A DNA stretch of 64,000 nucleotides from Dyella kyungheensis (GTDB lineage Bacteria; Pseudomonadota; Gammaproteobacteria; Xanthomonadales; Rhodanobacteraceae): contig NZ_JADIKC010000009.1 of NCBI RefSeq assembly GCF_016905005.1, positions 91,093-155,092 on the forward strand, given 5' to 3'. Under the pieces are notes generated by a model. That model saw only the letters and a program-made list of their open reading frames with translations. It searched no databases and was not told the DNA's origin. This document shows, piece by piece, positions 9,281 through 18,802 of this stretch (its first letter is position 1; each line of letters opens with the position of its first letter). Position numbers and translations under genes: made by a program.

Positions 9281-10036
9281 ATGTTGATATTCTGGGGCAG
9301 GCGCGTATCGCGCAAGAAGATGGGCTACGTGGCCGACTTCTGCCCGATGTGCCGCGAAGCCCAAACGTTCCTGCTGCGCGAGGTGCGCAGCTACTCGCAC
9401 ATCTATTACATCCCGACCAGTGCGAATACGCTGGAGGGCTATGAGCGCGTATGCCAGGGCTGCAAGCTGTTGCAAGGCGGCGCACCCAGGCAGTATGTGG
9501 CGACGGCGAAAAAGCCCGCGCATGTGCGCGACATCCTCGCTCGCAGTTTTCCCTCGTTCGACGAAGTGTACGGCGAGCGCATGAAGATCGAGGATGCACT
9601 GCGCCTGGCGCCGGACACGGTACCGATCAGTGTGCGCCGCGCGCTGATCCAGCAGCCGTTCCTCGTGCTGTCGCCGGTGGTCGATGCCAGGTTCCGCCAT
9701 ATACATGTGGATCTGGTCGGCCTGGCCTGCCTGTTCGCCGGCCCCGCATTGGCCATGCTTGTATTCACCCAGGTGGAGCGCCTGCCGGAACCCTACGGCA
9801 CCGCTTTGGCTATCGCGGGGGGCATCGCTGGCATGGGCGTGCTGTTGTGGGGCCTCAACACCGCCGCGCATCGCTATGGCCGTCGCAAGCTCACGCCCTG
9901 GATAGCCCGCACGCTGCAGCCCCTGCGACCGAGCGAGGCGGAGATCGCCTTCGTGCTGAATGATCTGAAGGCGAGGCGCCTGAAGATCGGTCGCATCCTC
10001 AAGCCTTCGCGCATCGCGGCCGCACTCGCGAAGTGA
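9281..10036 (+). CDS. Membrane protein with N-terminal zinc-ribbon-like cysteine pairs
   Basis: A 251-residue protein with no assigned family. The N-terminal half has two cysteine pairs, FCPMC near residue 21 and VCQGC near residue 58, spaced like a zinc ribbon. Two transmembrane helices follow near residues 147-165 and 171-189, then a basic cytoplasmic tail. GGGAG precedes the ATG by 7 nt. It lies 89 bp before the M48 peptidase gene on the same strand, so a shared transcript is possible. Its function is unknown. Confidence 0.8.
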   Translation: MLIFWGRRVSRKKMGYVADFCPMCREAQTFLLREVRSYSHIYYIPTSANTLEGYERVCQGCKLLQGGAPRQYVATAKKPAHVRDILARSFPSFDEVYGERMKIEDALRLAPDTVPISVRRALIQQPFLVLSPVVDARFRHIHVDLVGLACLFAGPALAMLVFTQVERLPEPYGTALAIAGGIAGMGVLLWGLNTAAHRYGRRKLTPWIARTLQPLRPSEAEIAFVLNDLKARRLKIGRILKPSRIAAALAK

Positions 10037-10125
10037 TCACTCACCGCGCGCGACGTCGGTAACCTCCCGTTGCGCTGATCGATACCCAAGCGACCCACCG
10101 GATGGCCGGGTCAGGAACGAATGCC

Positions 10126-13100
10126 ATGGAAACCCTTTATCCGGCGGGCCCCGCCGATGTACCGGCCAACTACACGCGTCCGAGCGCCTCGTACAAACGC
10201 CAGGCCTGGATCGCGGTTGGCAGCCTGCTGCTGTTCATCGCCATCTATTTCGCGCTGACGGCGTGGTTCATCGTCACCGGTCTCGGCGAGCTGGCGAAGA
10301 TCGGCTCGGGCAACGGCCTGCTCCAGTTCATCGCCGGCATATCGAGCCTGTTCCTGGCGGTCTTCATGATCAAGGCGCTGTTCTTCATCAAGAAGGGCGC
10401 CAGCGGCGGTGGCATCCAACTCAAGCGGAACGAGCAACCGCGCCTGTTCGCCTTTCTCGATCGCATTGCCGATGAAGCCGGCGCGCCGCGCCCGCACAAG
10501 GTGTTTGTCACGCCCCGCGTGAACGCCGCCGTGTACTACGATCTCTCGTTGCTCAACCTGCTGTTCCCCTCGCGAAAGAACCTGGAAATCGGTCTCGGGC
10601 TGGTGAACATGCTCAACCTGAGCGAGCTGAAGGCCGTGCTTGCGCACGAGTTCGGCCACTTCGGGCAGCGCTCCATGGCGGTGGGACGATGGGTCTACAC
10701 CACCCAGCAGATCGCTGCGCACATCGTGGGCCGACGGGACGCACTGGATCAATTCCTGCGCCAGCTGTCGCGGGTGGACATCCGCATCGCGTGGGTCGGC
10801 TGGCTGCTCTCGGTGATCATCTGGGCATTGCGGGCGGTGGTCGACGCCGTGTTCCGGCTGGTGGTGATTGCGCAGCGGGCACTGTCGCGCGAGATGGAGA
10901 TGCAGGCGGATCTGGTCGCCGTGTCGCTCGCCGGCAGCGATGCGATTGTCCATGCGTTGCATCGCCTGCAGCTCGCCGACGATGCATGGGACCGCACGAT
11001 CAATTTCGTGCGCGGGGAAGTGGGCGCCGGCAAACCGCCGCGCGATGTGTTCCAGGTGCAGCAAGCCATCGCGGAGCGGCTGGGAACGATCTACAACGAC
11101 GCGCGCTACGTCGAACGCATCCAGGTGCCCGCGGGCGGCGATGCGTCCTTCCGGGTCTTCTCCGGCGAGCTGGCGCAGCCGCCACGGATGTGGTCCACCC
11201 ATCCGATGAACCATGAGCGCGAACAGAACGCCAAGCGCCGCTACCTGTTCGCCGATGCCGATCAGCGGCCGGCATGGCTGGCCTTCGACGATGCCGACGG
11301 CGTACGTGAACGCATGACGCGCGACATCGAAGGCGCGACCGAACATGCGACCGTCGGCGAAGACATCACCTTGCAGCGCCTGGACGAGCAATTCGGCAGG
11401 GAGCATCTTCGCTCGGCCTATCGCGGCATCTACCTGGGGCTTCCGGCGACCAGGCACGCCCGGCGGATCGACGAGTTGCACGGGCACGCTCCAGTCACGC
11501 AGCCGCTGCACCTCGACGATCTCTATCCCGCGCGATTGAGCGAGGAACTCTCGCAGCTTCGTTCCTTGGAACGCGAGCACGCCTTGCTTTGCTCGCTGCG
11601 CGACCGGGTCTACGACGCACCCGACGGGGTCATCCGCCATCGCGGGAAGATCATCAAGCGCAACGAACTGGCCACGGCCATCGGCACCGTGCACCAGGAA
11701 CGCTCGGCCATGCGCGCCAGCCTGGAGGGTAGCCTCAAGCGGGTGCGCAGCCTGCATCTGGCGGCCGCCGCGAAGCTATCGCCCGAGTGGCATGCCTATC
11801 TACGGGGCTTGCTTGCGTTGGTTCACTACGCCGAACACAACGAGGTGAACGTGCGCGATGCACGCGCCAGCCTGGCACGCTGGTGGCAGCGTGCCACCGC
11901 TGCCGGCGCCATCAATGAGCAGGGAGTGCGCCATATCCTCGCTGCTGCCAGTGACGTCCACCGTTCGCTCGGCGTTGTCTACGACGGTGCTTCGCAGGTC
12001 CGCCCCGGCGCGAAGGTGTTGGCGCAAATGCACTGCGAGGACTGGAGGGAGGCCCTGGGCAAATTCGGCTTGAATCAGCCGGTGCGCGCCAACATCAACG
12101 ACTGGCTGCGCATCGTCGACCAGTGGGTCGACCACACGGCCGGCTGGTTGTCAGCGCTTCGGCGCGCCGCCCTCGACGAGCTGCTCCACGCCGAAGCCAT
12201 CGTTGCATCGGCGACCCAGGGCACGGCCCCTCCCGATGCACCTGCGGAGATGCCCTCGGTGCCGGTCGAATACCAGACCCTCCTGGTGGGAGCCGAGCGC
12301 GGCCAACACGCCGAGAAGCCCGGATTCTGGGAACGCTTCCGCACCGCCAGCGGCTTCTTTCCCGGCCTCGCCCGCGGCCTGGTGGCCGTCGCCATCGTGG
12401 GTTCGGTCCTGCTGCTGGGCTGGACCATCAGTCGCGCCAACGTCATCGTGTACAACGGACTGGCGCGCGCGGTGGTGACCACCATCGATGGTCATCGCGT
12501 CGAGCTACAGCCGGGCGCACATACCGATGTCACGGTGCAGGGCGGCGACGTTTCCGTGGTGACCCAGACACTGGACGGCGAACCGGTAGAAGCGTTCAAG
12601 GCAACGGTGGATCGCGGCGCCACGCAGTTGATCTATACCGTCGCCGCCGCCAGTCCGCTGCGCCATTGGACCGCGGTCTATGGCAACGCGCGAGCGCCGG
12701 AACCCACGCTGTCGACACCGCAGCGTTGGCAAACAGCCAGTGCGCAATATCTTTTCAGCCAGCCGCCGGACCGCGTGCAAAGCAAGACCGGCAGCGCCAT
12801 GTTGACGGTGCTCGATGCGCCGGAACACGTTTCACCGGACATCCTGGCCGATCAGATCAGCGACAAGTCGGCAGCGAATGCCATGTTGCTGGCGCATGTG
12901 CGCTTCGATGCGCCCGAGTCGCCGGAGCTGATCAACTGGTTGTATGCGGCCAAGGATACGGCTGGCTTCCAGCAGGCCTTTGCTGCACGCCTGGAACATT
13001 TTCCGCACGACATGATTTCGCGGCGCCTGGAAGAGGATCTCGCCCACGAGGCAGGTTCCGATGCGGTCTGCGCACGCAGCCGGGCGCAATCGGCGGCCGA

Positions 13101-13932
13101 GCCCACGCAGGCCGATGCCGCGTATCTGGCGGTCCGCTGCCTGCCCGCGGGCAAGGAACGCGATACCGGCTTCGAGGAAGGGCATCGCCGCTGGCCCGAT
13201 TCGCCGTGGTTCGCCAATGCCGCTGCATCGGTGGCAAGCGAGCACGGCCGCTACGAGGAAGCATTGCAGACCTACGAGCAAGCGATGCCCCACAGTTTGT
13301 CGTTGCGTCAGGGCACCGCGGTGGAAGCCTTGCGGCTGACTCGCTTGATCGACCCCGGCAACGCGCAGAAAAAGGCCGCCGAATACGTTCGCGAGTCGAC
13401 CGCACTCGGCAACATACTGACGTTCGAACGCGGCACGACGGTGCGGCAGGGGAACTACCGCGCGATAGCGATGCTGTCCAACGGTCAGATCGACGAAGCC
13501 GTCCGGGCGGCTGCCGGCACGCCGATGGCCGGGCATGTGTTGCGCATGGCCGCCGCGTCGATCGGCGCATCGCCCTATCTTCGCCTTCGCGTTGCGTCGC
13601 TTCCACCTGGCGCCGGCATCGACCGCGACACCCTGTGGCTGGCCCTGGCAGCGAACTCCAGCGCTGATAGCGCCGCGATCGCCGAAGAGCTGAGCAAGAT
13701 TCAACGCTATTACGATTCACCCGATGCCGTGGCGAAAATGAAGAGCTTCATCGAGCTCGCGCGCCATGGCGATGCCCGCGCTGCCCAGGCACAGCTCGAT
13801 GGCGTGCCGCTGGAGCTGCGCGGACATGCCTACGTGGCAGGCATCTATCTGATGGGAGAGAAGGCGCCTCGCGAATGGCGAGACTTCGCCTATCGCTCGC
13901 TCTTTTCGGTGGAGCGGCCGTACCTGGGGTGA
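10126..13932 (+). CDS. Very large membrane-bound M48-family metallopeptidase
   Basis: About 1268 residues, several times longer than HtpX-type M48 peptidases. Two transmembrane segments (about 27-52 and 65-90) precede an M48 domain with the zinc motif HEFGH at 174-178 and a downstream EMQADLVAV segment that would give the third ligand. A long middle region rich in charged helices runs to a third transmembrane helix near residues 750-775 (LVAVAIVGSVLLLGWTI). The C-terminal half of about 490 residues looks helical and TPR-like. AGGA lies 9 nt before the ATG at 10126, which is preferred over an ATG at 10102. Proteolysis at the inner membrane is likely; substrate and partners are unknown. Confidence 0.85.
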   Translation: METLYPAGPADVPANYTRPSASYKRQAWIAVGSLLLFIAIYFALTAWFIVTGLGELAKIGSGNGLLQFIAGISSLFLAVFMIKALFFIKKGASGGGIQLKRNEQPRLFAFLDRIADEAGAPRPHKVFVTPRVNAAVYYDLSLLNLLFPSRKNLEIGLGLVNMLNLSELKAVLAHEFGHFGQRSMAVGRWVYTTQQIAAHIVGRRDALDQFLRQLSRVDIRIAWVGWLLSVIIWALRAVVDAVFRLVVIAQRALSREMEMQADLVAVSLAGSDAIVHALHRLQLADDAWDRTINFVRGEVGAGKPPRDVFQVQQAIAERLGTIYNDARYVERIQVPAGGDASFRVFSGELAQPPRMWSTHPMNHEREQNAKRRYLFADADQRPAWLAFDDADGVRERMTRDIEGATEHATVGEDITLQRLDEQFGREHLRSAYRGIYLGLPATRHARRIDELHGHAPVTQPLHLDDLYPARLSEELSQLRSLEREHALLCSLRDRVYDAPDGVIRHRGKIIKRNELATAIGTVHQERSAMRASLEGSLKRVRSLHLAAAAKLSPEWHAYLRGLLALVHYAEHNEVNVRDARASLARWWQRATAAGAINEQGVRHILAAASDVHRSLGVVYDGASQVRPGAKVLAQMHCEDWREALGKFGLNQPVRANINDWLRIVDQWVDHTAGWLSALRRAALDELLHAEAIVASATQGTAPPDAPAEMPSVPVEYQTLLVGAERGQHAEKPGFWERFRTASGFFPGLARGLVAVAIVGSVLLLGWTISRANVIVYNGLARAVVTTIDGHRVELQPGAHTDVTVQGGDVSVVTQTLDGEPVEAFKATVDRGATQLIYTVAAASPLRHWTAVYGNARAPEPTLSTPQRWQTASAQYLFSQPPDRVQSKTGSAMLTVLDAPEHVSPDILADQISDKSAANAMLLAHVRFDAPESPELINWLYAAKDTAGFQQAFAARLEHFPHDMISRRLEEDLAHEAGSDAVCARSRAQSAAEPTQADAAYLAVRCLPAGKERDTGFEEGHRRWPDSPWFANAAASVASEHGRYEEALQTYEQAMPHSLSLRQGTAVEALRLTRLIDPGNAQKKAAEYVRESTALGNILTFERGTTVRQGNYRAIAMLSNGQIDEAVRAAAGTPMAGHVLRMAAASIGASPYLRLRVASLPPGAGIDRDTLWLALAANSSADSAAIAEELSKIQRYYDSPDAVAKMKSFIELARHGDARAAQAQLDGVPLELRGHAYVAGIYLMGEKAPREWRDFAYRSLFSVERPYLG

Positions 13933-14144
13933 GTAGCGAGTCGCTTGCTGGGTGCGAGCCCAAGTGACGCGCTTGCCGAACATTAAGACACCGCACGCCG
14001 CCGGCGTGCAGTGTGATTTTGTTCTGCAACATTCGTTTGCTTCGCCCGGGAATCGGCTATCGCCGCATGAAGCCCATCGTTTCAGTCCGCCTCGCTTGTC
14101 GCCAACTCCAGGAAGGTTCCGCAGCGAAGCCACACGCTGGCGGC

Positions 14145-15326
14145 TTACTTGTCGCGCGTCACTTCCGCCGGCGCCGCGTCACCCGCCTGCTGCGCCAGCG
14201 GCAACGCATCGTTCACAAGGTGCAGCAGGAAGCGGCCGGGCTGTTCCTGCATCATCATGTGGGCCGAATCGGCGAAGATCACCAGGCGCTTGGACGGCGC
14301 CTGCAGATCGCCGAACCATTTCTCGGCGGTTTCGTGGGGCGTGGTGTAGTCGTGGGCGCCAGCGAACACGATCACCGGCAGCTTGAAGTTCGTGACGTGA
14401 TCGAAGTCCACGTCCAGCAGCGGATCGAGCAGGTGGTTCAGCGAGAACAGGCTGCCCTTGTCGATGGCCACCAGATCGTCGTGGTTGTAGTCAGGCGAGA
14501 GTTCCTCGGCATCGCTATCGAACTGGAAATCCTTGCGGCCCCAGGCCAGGCCGCCGTAGTACATCTCCCAGGTGCTGCGCACGCCGATGCGTTCGATGGT
14601 GAGCTTGGTGTCGCCCGGATACGGGCCGATGGCTTCCAGTTCGGCGATCGCCTTGGTGTTGTTTTCGGCCTTGGCGCGGCTTAGCGCGTAGTTGTAGCCG
14701 ATGGCTTCGTTGCGGCGGCCGTTCACCACCTGGCCCACCGAGATGTATGCGTAGAACCAGTCCGGATGCAACTGCGCCAGATGCACGCCGAGCACCGTGC
14801 CCCAGGAATGGCCGAGCAGGAAGATCTTCTTCTTGTTGTAGTGCTCGCGCAGGTACTGGGTCACCTGGGCGGCATCGTCGGTCATGCCGTCCACCGTCAT
14901 GCCCGGCGCCATCGCCGCTTCGGTGTTGGCGCGATAGGTCTTGCCCGAACCGCGCTGGTCCCACTGCACCACGGTGAAGTAATCCTCCCACGGCGTCTGG
15001 AAGGTGTAGCCCTCGGGCATCGCCGGCGAGGCCGGACCGCCGTGCAGGAACAGCAGGATGGGGTTGCGGCGATCCTTGCCGCGCACCGAAATCCACTGGT
15101 CGATGCCGTTGATGTGCAACTTGATCTTCTCGTCGACACCCTGCGGGGTCACGATCATGCGATTGCTGTCGAGGATGCGGCGCACTTCGTCGCGCGAGAT
15201 CATCGACTTGTCCGGCGTAGCGGCGGCGGCTGGCTTGGCCGGTGCCTCATCGGCGCGAACGCGATCGACAGGGGCACCGATCGCAAGCAACAACGTGACG
15301 AACAGGGATGCACGCAAGATATTCAA
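14145..15326 (-). CDS. Secreted alpha/beta hydrolase, proline iminopeptidase-like (S33)
   Basis: About 393 residues from a TTG at 15326 preceded 5 nt upstream by GGAGAG. This start gives a clean signal peptide (LNILRASLFVTLLLAIGAPV), whereas an upstream ATG at 15482 adds a poor 50-residue extension. The fold shows LFLHGGPASPAM (oxyanion HGGP of S33 peptidases), VVQWDQRGSGKT, the nucleophile elbow GHSWGT, an acid in FAGAHDYTTP and a terminal ADSAHMMMQEQP with the catalytic His. The HGGP and DQRGSG motifs are those of prolyl aminopeptidases, but many periplasmic relatives act as esterases. Export argues for peptide scavenging or detoxification. It stands alone. Confidence 0.86.
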   Translation of the reverse strand: MNILRASLFVTLLLAIGAPVDRVRADEAPAKPAAAATPDKSMISRDEVRRILDSNRMIVTPQGVDEKIKLHINGIDQWISVRGKDRRNPILLFLHGGPASPAMPEGYTFQTPWEDYFTVVQWDQRGSGKTYRANTEAAMAPGMTVDGMTDDAAQVTQYLREHYNKKKIFLLGHSWGTVLGVHLAQLHPDWFYAYISVGQVVNGRRNEAIGYNYALSRAKAENNTKAIAELEAIGPYPGDTKLTIERIGVRSTWEMYYGGLAWGRKDFQFDSDAEELSPDYNHDDLVAIDKGSLFSLNHLLDPLLDVDFDHVTNFKLPVIVFAGAHDYTTPHETAEKWFGDLQAPSKRLVIFADSAHMMMQEQPGRFLLHLVNDALPLAQQAGDAAPAEVTRDK

Positions 15327-15509
15327 ATCAGCTCTCCAGGCGGATGGTTGGGCGATACGCGGAGCCTTCGCTTCCACGATAGCAACAGGGACGGCCAGCA
15401 CCTCGTGCATGGCCCTTGCCTCCACCAGAGCAAGCGGCATGCCAGCCCACGCTGGGCAGCTCGGATACGTCATATCAGGCACTTGCGGGCAAGTGCGGCA
15501 CCCGTGATG

Positions 15510-15550
15510 CGTCCGCGGACAACCTGGCGGACGTCCGCATTGTCCGCACG
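15510..15550. repeat. Double-palindrome repeat, left copy
   Basis: Contains TCCGCGGACA and the 12-bp palindrome GCGGACGTCCGC side by side, then TTGTCCGCACG. Nearly the same arrangement, reverse complemented, lies at 16757-16793 just past the ClpP-like gene, so the two copies flank that gene as inverted repeats. Confidence 0.75.
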
Positions 15551-15634
15551 CGGGAACGCCCTCTTACGACCTCTTCACTCACGGGACATCCTGCTTGACG
15601 CACACTTGCCGCCTTCTGTTGCAGGATCAGCCGC

Positions 15635-16753
15635 GTGCCCGTCGTTCATGTCCAGCGTCATCTCCGGTCCCGGTTTCGCCGTTCGTTCCTGCTGGCCAGC
15701 ATGCTGGTCGCTGGCTTTGCAGCACTGAACGCGCATGGCGAAAGCCCCTCACGCAGTACCCAGAATACGGGAAGCGACCAGCTCGCCATCCAGGTCAACG
15801 ACGACCGCATGACGATCTCGGTAGCCAAGGTACCGCAGGTCTATCTGTATGGGACCATCGATGCGGGTGCCGCGCAGCGCGTGCAGTCGATGATCCAGTC
15901 GCGCAGGATTCCGCCGAACAGCGATATCTATCTCAACTCGCCCGGCGGCGATGTCGCCGCAGGCATCGCCCTCGGCCGCCTGTTCCGCGCCGGCAACATG
16001 ACCACCCACCTGGGTTCGCCGCGCAAGACCGCGCGCCAGCCCATCGTGCCCAAGTCCTCGCAGTGCGTGAACGCCTGTGCCTATGCTTATGCGGGCGGCA
16101 TGTTTCGCTGGGCGCCAACCGGCAGCGATCGTTTCGGCGCGCAACCGCTGTCCACCACGGTGACGCCCACTACCGATGTCGCCGCCTATCTGAAAGACAT
16201 GGGCGTGAACCCGCAGGTGTTCGGCAGCGCGGCCAGCGGCGAGGTGACGTGGCTCAACGCGGATCAGATGCTGGCCAATGGCTTCTCCAACAACGGACGC
16301 CTGCTGCCCACCGCCGTCAACATGCCGATCAGCAACGTCGCTTCGATCTCGATCACGCAGATGACGCGCGAGGGTGAGCATCGCATCACCCTGCAGTGCC
16401 GCCCCGATGGCCTCACCCTCACCGCCTACTACGCCATCGGCGCGGAGCGCGCCCGGCAGATGGTGGCGCGCGCCACGCGTTCGTACTTCGAGATCAACGA
16501 CCAGCCCATCAACGGCAGCGAGCGCGTCAACGCCTCGGCGATGGACCAGGCGGTGGTGTTCAGCCAGCCGCTGCCCGTGACCCAGCTCAACCAGCTGCTG
16601 TCGGCGAACCTGATGGCGGCATGGCTCGCCGATCGGGGCGGGGCTGTGCGTTACGGCTTCTGGATGTCGCTCGATGCGGTGCGCAAGGACCTGCGCACCT
16701 ATGGCAACAACTGCGCGCAGGTGGCGAAGCAGGCGGGCGCCAGCAAGAACTGA
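15635..16753 (+). CDS. Exported ClpP/crotonase-fold protein with altered catalytic site
   Basis: A 372-residue protein with a GTG start and a basic N-terminus plus signal peptide (FLLASMLVAGFAALNAHG). Residues 70-160 match the ClpP-like fold: a VYLYGTID strand, NSPGGDVAAGIALGRLFR (oxyanion and helix motif) and SSQCVNACAYAYAGG. In the usual form of this second motif a Ser stands between the two Cys residues (CxSAC) and acts as nucleophile; here Asn stands there. The C-terminal 200 residues contain no domain I recognise. It may be a non-catalytic member. It is enclosed by inverted double-palindrome repeats. Confidence 0.82.
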   Translation: MPVVHVQRHLRSRFRRSFLLASMLVAGFAALNAHGESPSRSTQNTGSDQLAIQVNDDRMTISVAKVPQVYLYGTIDAGAAQRVQSMIQSRRIPPNSDIYLNSPGGDVAAGIALGRLFRAGNMTTHLGSPRKTARQPIVPKSSQCVNACAYAYAGGMFRWAPTGSDRFGAQPLSTTVTPTTDVAAYLKDMGVNPQVFGSAASGEVTWLNADQMLANGFSNNGRLLPTAVNMPISNVASISITQMTREGEHRITLQCRPDGLTLTAYYAIGAERARQMVARATRSYFEINDQPINGSERVNASAMDQAVVFSQPLPVTQLNQLLSANLMAAWLADRGGAVRYGFWMSLDAVRKDLRTYGNNCAQVAKQAGASKN

Positions 16754-16756
16754 TCT

Positions 16757-16793
16757 CGTGCGGAAGCGGACGTCCGCCGGGTGTCCGCGGACA
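16757..16793. repeat. Double-palindrome repeat, right copy (inverted)
   Basis: Contains GCGGACGTCCGC followed by TGTCCGCGGACA. Its reverse complement aligns with 15510-15550 over almost the full length with a few small gaps. Confidence 0.75.
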
Positions 16794-16942
16794 ACGTGAA
16801 TCCCGCGGGCCACGCGCCGCAAGGCCCATGCTGCGCCGTTGTCGGACGCCAGGCACGTGGCACGCCTGTTGCCTCATGATCTTGCGGCAATGCGGATATC
16901 GCCGCGCTGCACCCATCCCGACACAGAACGATGAGGTACGTC

Positions 16943-17593
16943 ATGTGGAAAACAATCGCCATGCTGGCGCTGGCACTGGCCTGTGCACTGCCCGCGTTCG
17001 CCATGGAGCCGGAGCGGACAGTGAGTGGCACCTCCGTCACCTCCACGCACGATCCGCGCATGCGCATCGACCTGCCGTCCACGGCGAAGTACGTTGGCGC
17101 GGATCGCTGGCTGCTGCTGGGCTTCGACGATTGCGAGATGCATCTGTTCGTCGATGCCGATGCTGACAAACGCATCCAGCGTCTCTACTGGGTGCAGTTC
17201 GAGGCATACATCCCCGAACGCCCCGAGCTGCATCACGATTACTCCGCATCGCGTCGCATCACCATCAACGGCCTGGAGTTTCATCTGGACACCTGGGTAC
17301 AGAGCGCCGATGAGCCGACCGAGAAGGACTCCGATGGCGACCACCAGCGACGTTTGCTCGCCGCCAAGGGCTACCAGCGGCCCGCCAACGGCATGTACGT
17401 GCGCCTGGTCCATCTGCCCGATGCCGAGCAGCGCAAGGAAGTGATGGTGATCTACGGCGAGGATCTCGCACCCACCGGCCTCACCGCGGCGCAGCTCCGC
17501 GAGAAGGGCACGCCACACGACCGCTGGCCAGCCATCGAGAAGGCGCTGATCGAGCGCGCTCTTGAACGGAACATCATCGTTCGCACCTTTTAG
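16943..17593 (+). CDS. Exported hypothetical protein
   Basis: About 216 residues with a signal peptide (TIAMLALALACALPAFA). The mature part contains WLLLGFDDCEMHLFVDADADKRIQRLYWVQFEAYIP-type strands and no recognised catalytic motif. The ATG at 16943 has GAGG 6 nt upstream and fits better than the ATG at 16931. The 291-bp region after it contains short GC-rich hairpins but no gene. Function unknown. Confidence 0.75.
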   Translation: MWKTIAMLALALACALPAFAMEPERTVSGTSVTSTHDPRMRIDLPSTAKYVGADRWLLLGFDDCEMHLFVDADADKRIQRLYWVQFEAYIPERPELHHDYSASRRITINGLEFHLDTWVQSADEPTEKDSDGDHQRRLLAAKGYQRPANGMYVRLVHLPDAEQRKEVMVIYGEDLAPTGLTAAQLREKGTPHDRWPAIEKALIERALERNIIVRTF

Positions 17594-17884
17594 AACCTCA
17601 TCGTTTGTGGGTTTACTGAACCCCCGACACAGACTATGAGTACAAAAACAGGGTGGCGCAGTAGATTTCAGGTTCGCCGAAAAGGGGCAAAGGCGGGGCA
17701 AGCGCGAAGCGCGCAGAACGCCCCAAAGAGCGGCCCCGAAGGGGCGAGAGCAGCAAGTGATCCAGTGACTTTCGGCTCCAGCCTCAGTCACCGGACAAAA
17801 CCAAGCCCCGCAAGATTGCCGATAAGCTCGCAACCCATCCGGGTTGAATAAGCCCGGCGGCGTTGCCAACCAAACCAACCCCAA

Positions 17885-18802
17885 TCACGGCTTCAAATAC
17901 AACACCCCATCCCCAAAATCGATCACCGCATGATTCGCCAGCATCACATCGGCCCCCAGAAAACCGCCGATCTGCTCCGCTGGCGACGCTGGTCGCGTAG
18001 TGGCTTCGTAGCCATACAGATCCAGCACCCGGGTGTTGTCGGGCACTTTCACCGCCTGACCTTCGATGCTCAGCGATAGCGCACTGGCCGCTGCGTATGC
18101 CTTGCCGGTGGTGCCGCTGGGCCCGCCATAGGTATCCACTACCTTGCCAAGGGTGATGTTGGCGCGCTTGGCCGTGTGGTCATCGATCAAGAATTTGGCC
18201 ACCGTGGAGACCACAAAATTGGCGCTCGCATCGTTGAGCGCCACCTGCACCTCGTATTCGTTGGTGGCGGCGTTCCACTGCATGGCGTGCGCGGCATAGC
18301 CCGCAGCCAGCAAGCGCCGGCGTTCCTGCGAGGTGTCTGCCGACGAATGCGGAATGCCGATGCGGTGCTGATCAAAATCCACCAGCACCCGCCGCGCACG
18401 CAACCAGCCCATGCCCAACATGCCCTGCATGGTCTGCTTCTGCGGCACCTCAAACACCTTGAGCGGCGCGTCCTTCACCACGTCATCGCCCACCTGCAGC
18501 GTCTTTACCGTAGTCGTGGCCACACCCAGGTCGCTGACCTGGCCGGGCGCGGTAATGCCGTAATGCCCACTGGACTGCAGCGGCCCGACCCCGGCCTGCT
18601 CCGCATTGGCATGGGTGGTCATGGCGTAGAACCCCGCATTGGCATGCACCATGAAGGAAAACGGCACCTGGTTGATGCGCACCTCCACAAAGGGACGGAT
18701 GCCAGACACCTCACGCAGCTGGAACGGCGTCCACTGCGTCTCGGCCACCACCGGGGAGGAGGCAAGGGCCAATAACAGGCCAAAGGCAAGGGCTCGACGC
18801 AT
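17885..18802 (-). CDS. Exported retropepsin-like protein with degenerate active site
   Basis: About 305 residues after a signal peptide (ALAFGLLLALASSPVVA). The overall pattern matches clan AA aspartic proteases of the bacterial retropepsin type: a strand VEVRINQVPFSFMV, GMLGMGWLRARRVLVDFD, and near the end GGFLGADVMLANHAVIDFG followed by LYLKP. The expected D-T/S-G-A motif after the first strand reads HANAG, so the catalytic Asp is replaced by His. A second candidate, FLIDDHTAKRANI, keeps an Asp but not the Gly. It may be inactive or binding only. The ribosome site is weak at this start; the longer frame to 18847 lacks a signal-like N-terminus. Confidence 0.75.
   Translation of the reverse strand: MRRALAFGLLLALASSPVVAETQWTPFQLREVSGIRPFVEVRINQVPFSFMVHANAGFYAMTTHANAEQAGVGPLQSSGHYGITAPGQVSDLGVATTTVKTLQVGDDVVKDAPLKVFEVPQKQTMQGMLGMGWLRARRVLVDFDQHRIGIPHSSADTSQERRRLLAAGYAAHAMQWNAATNEYEVQVALNDASANFVVSTVAKFLIDDHTAKRANITLGKVVDTYGGPSGTTGKAYAAASALSLSIEGQAVKVPDNTRVLDLYGYEATTRPASPAEQIGGFLGADVMLANHAVIDFGDGVLYLKP

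Noticed and set aside
17594..17884. GC-rich hairpins after the hypothetical gene at 16943 considered as an RNA gene
   Set aside because: Short unrelated stems such as CGGCCCCGAAGGGGCG with no overall fold or promoter that I can support.
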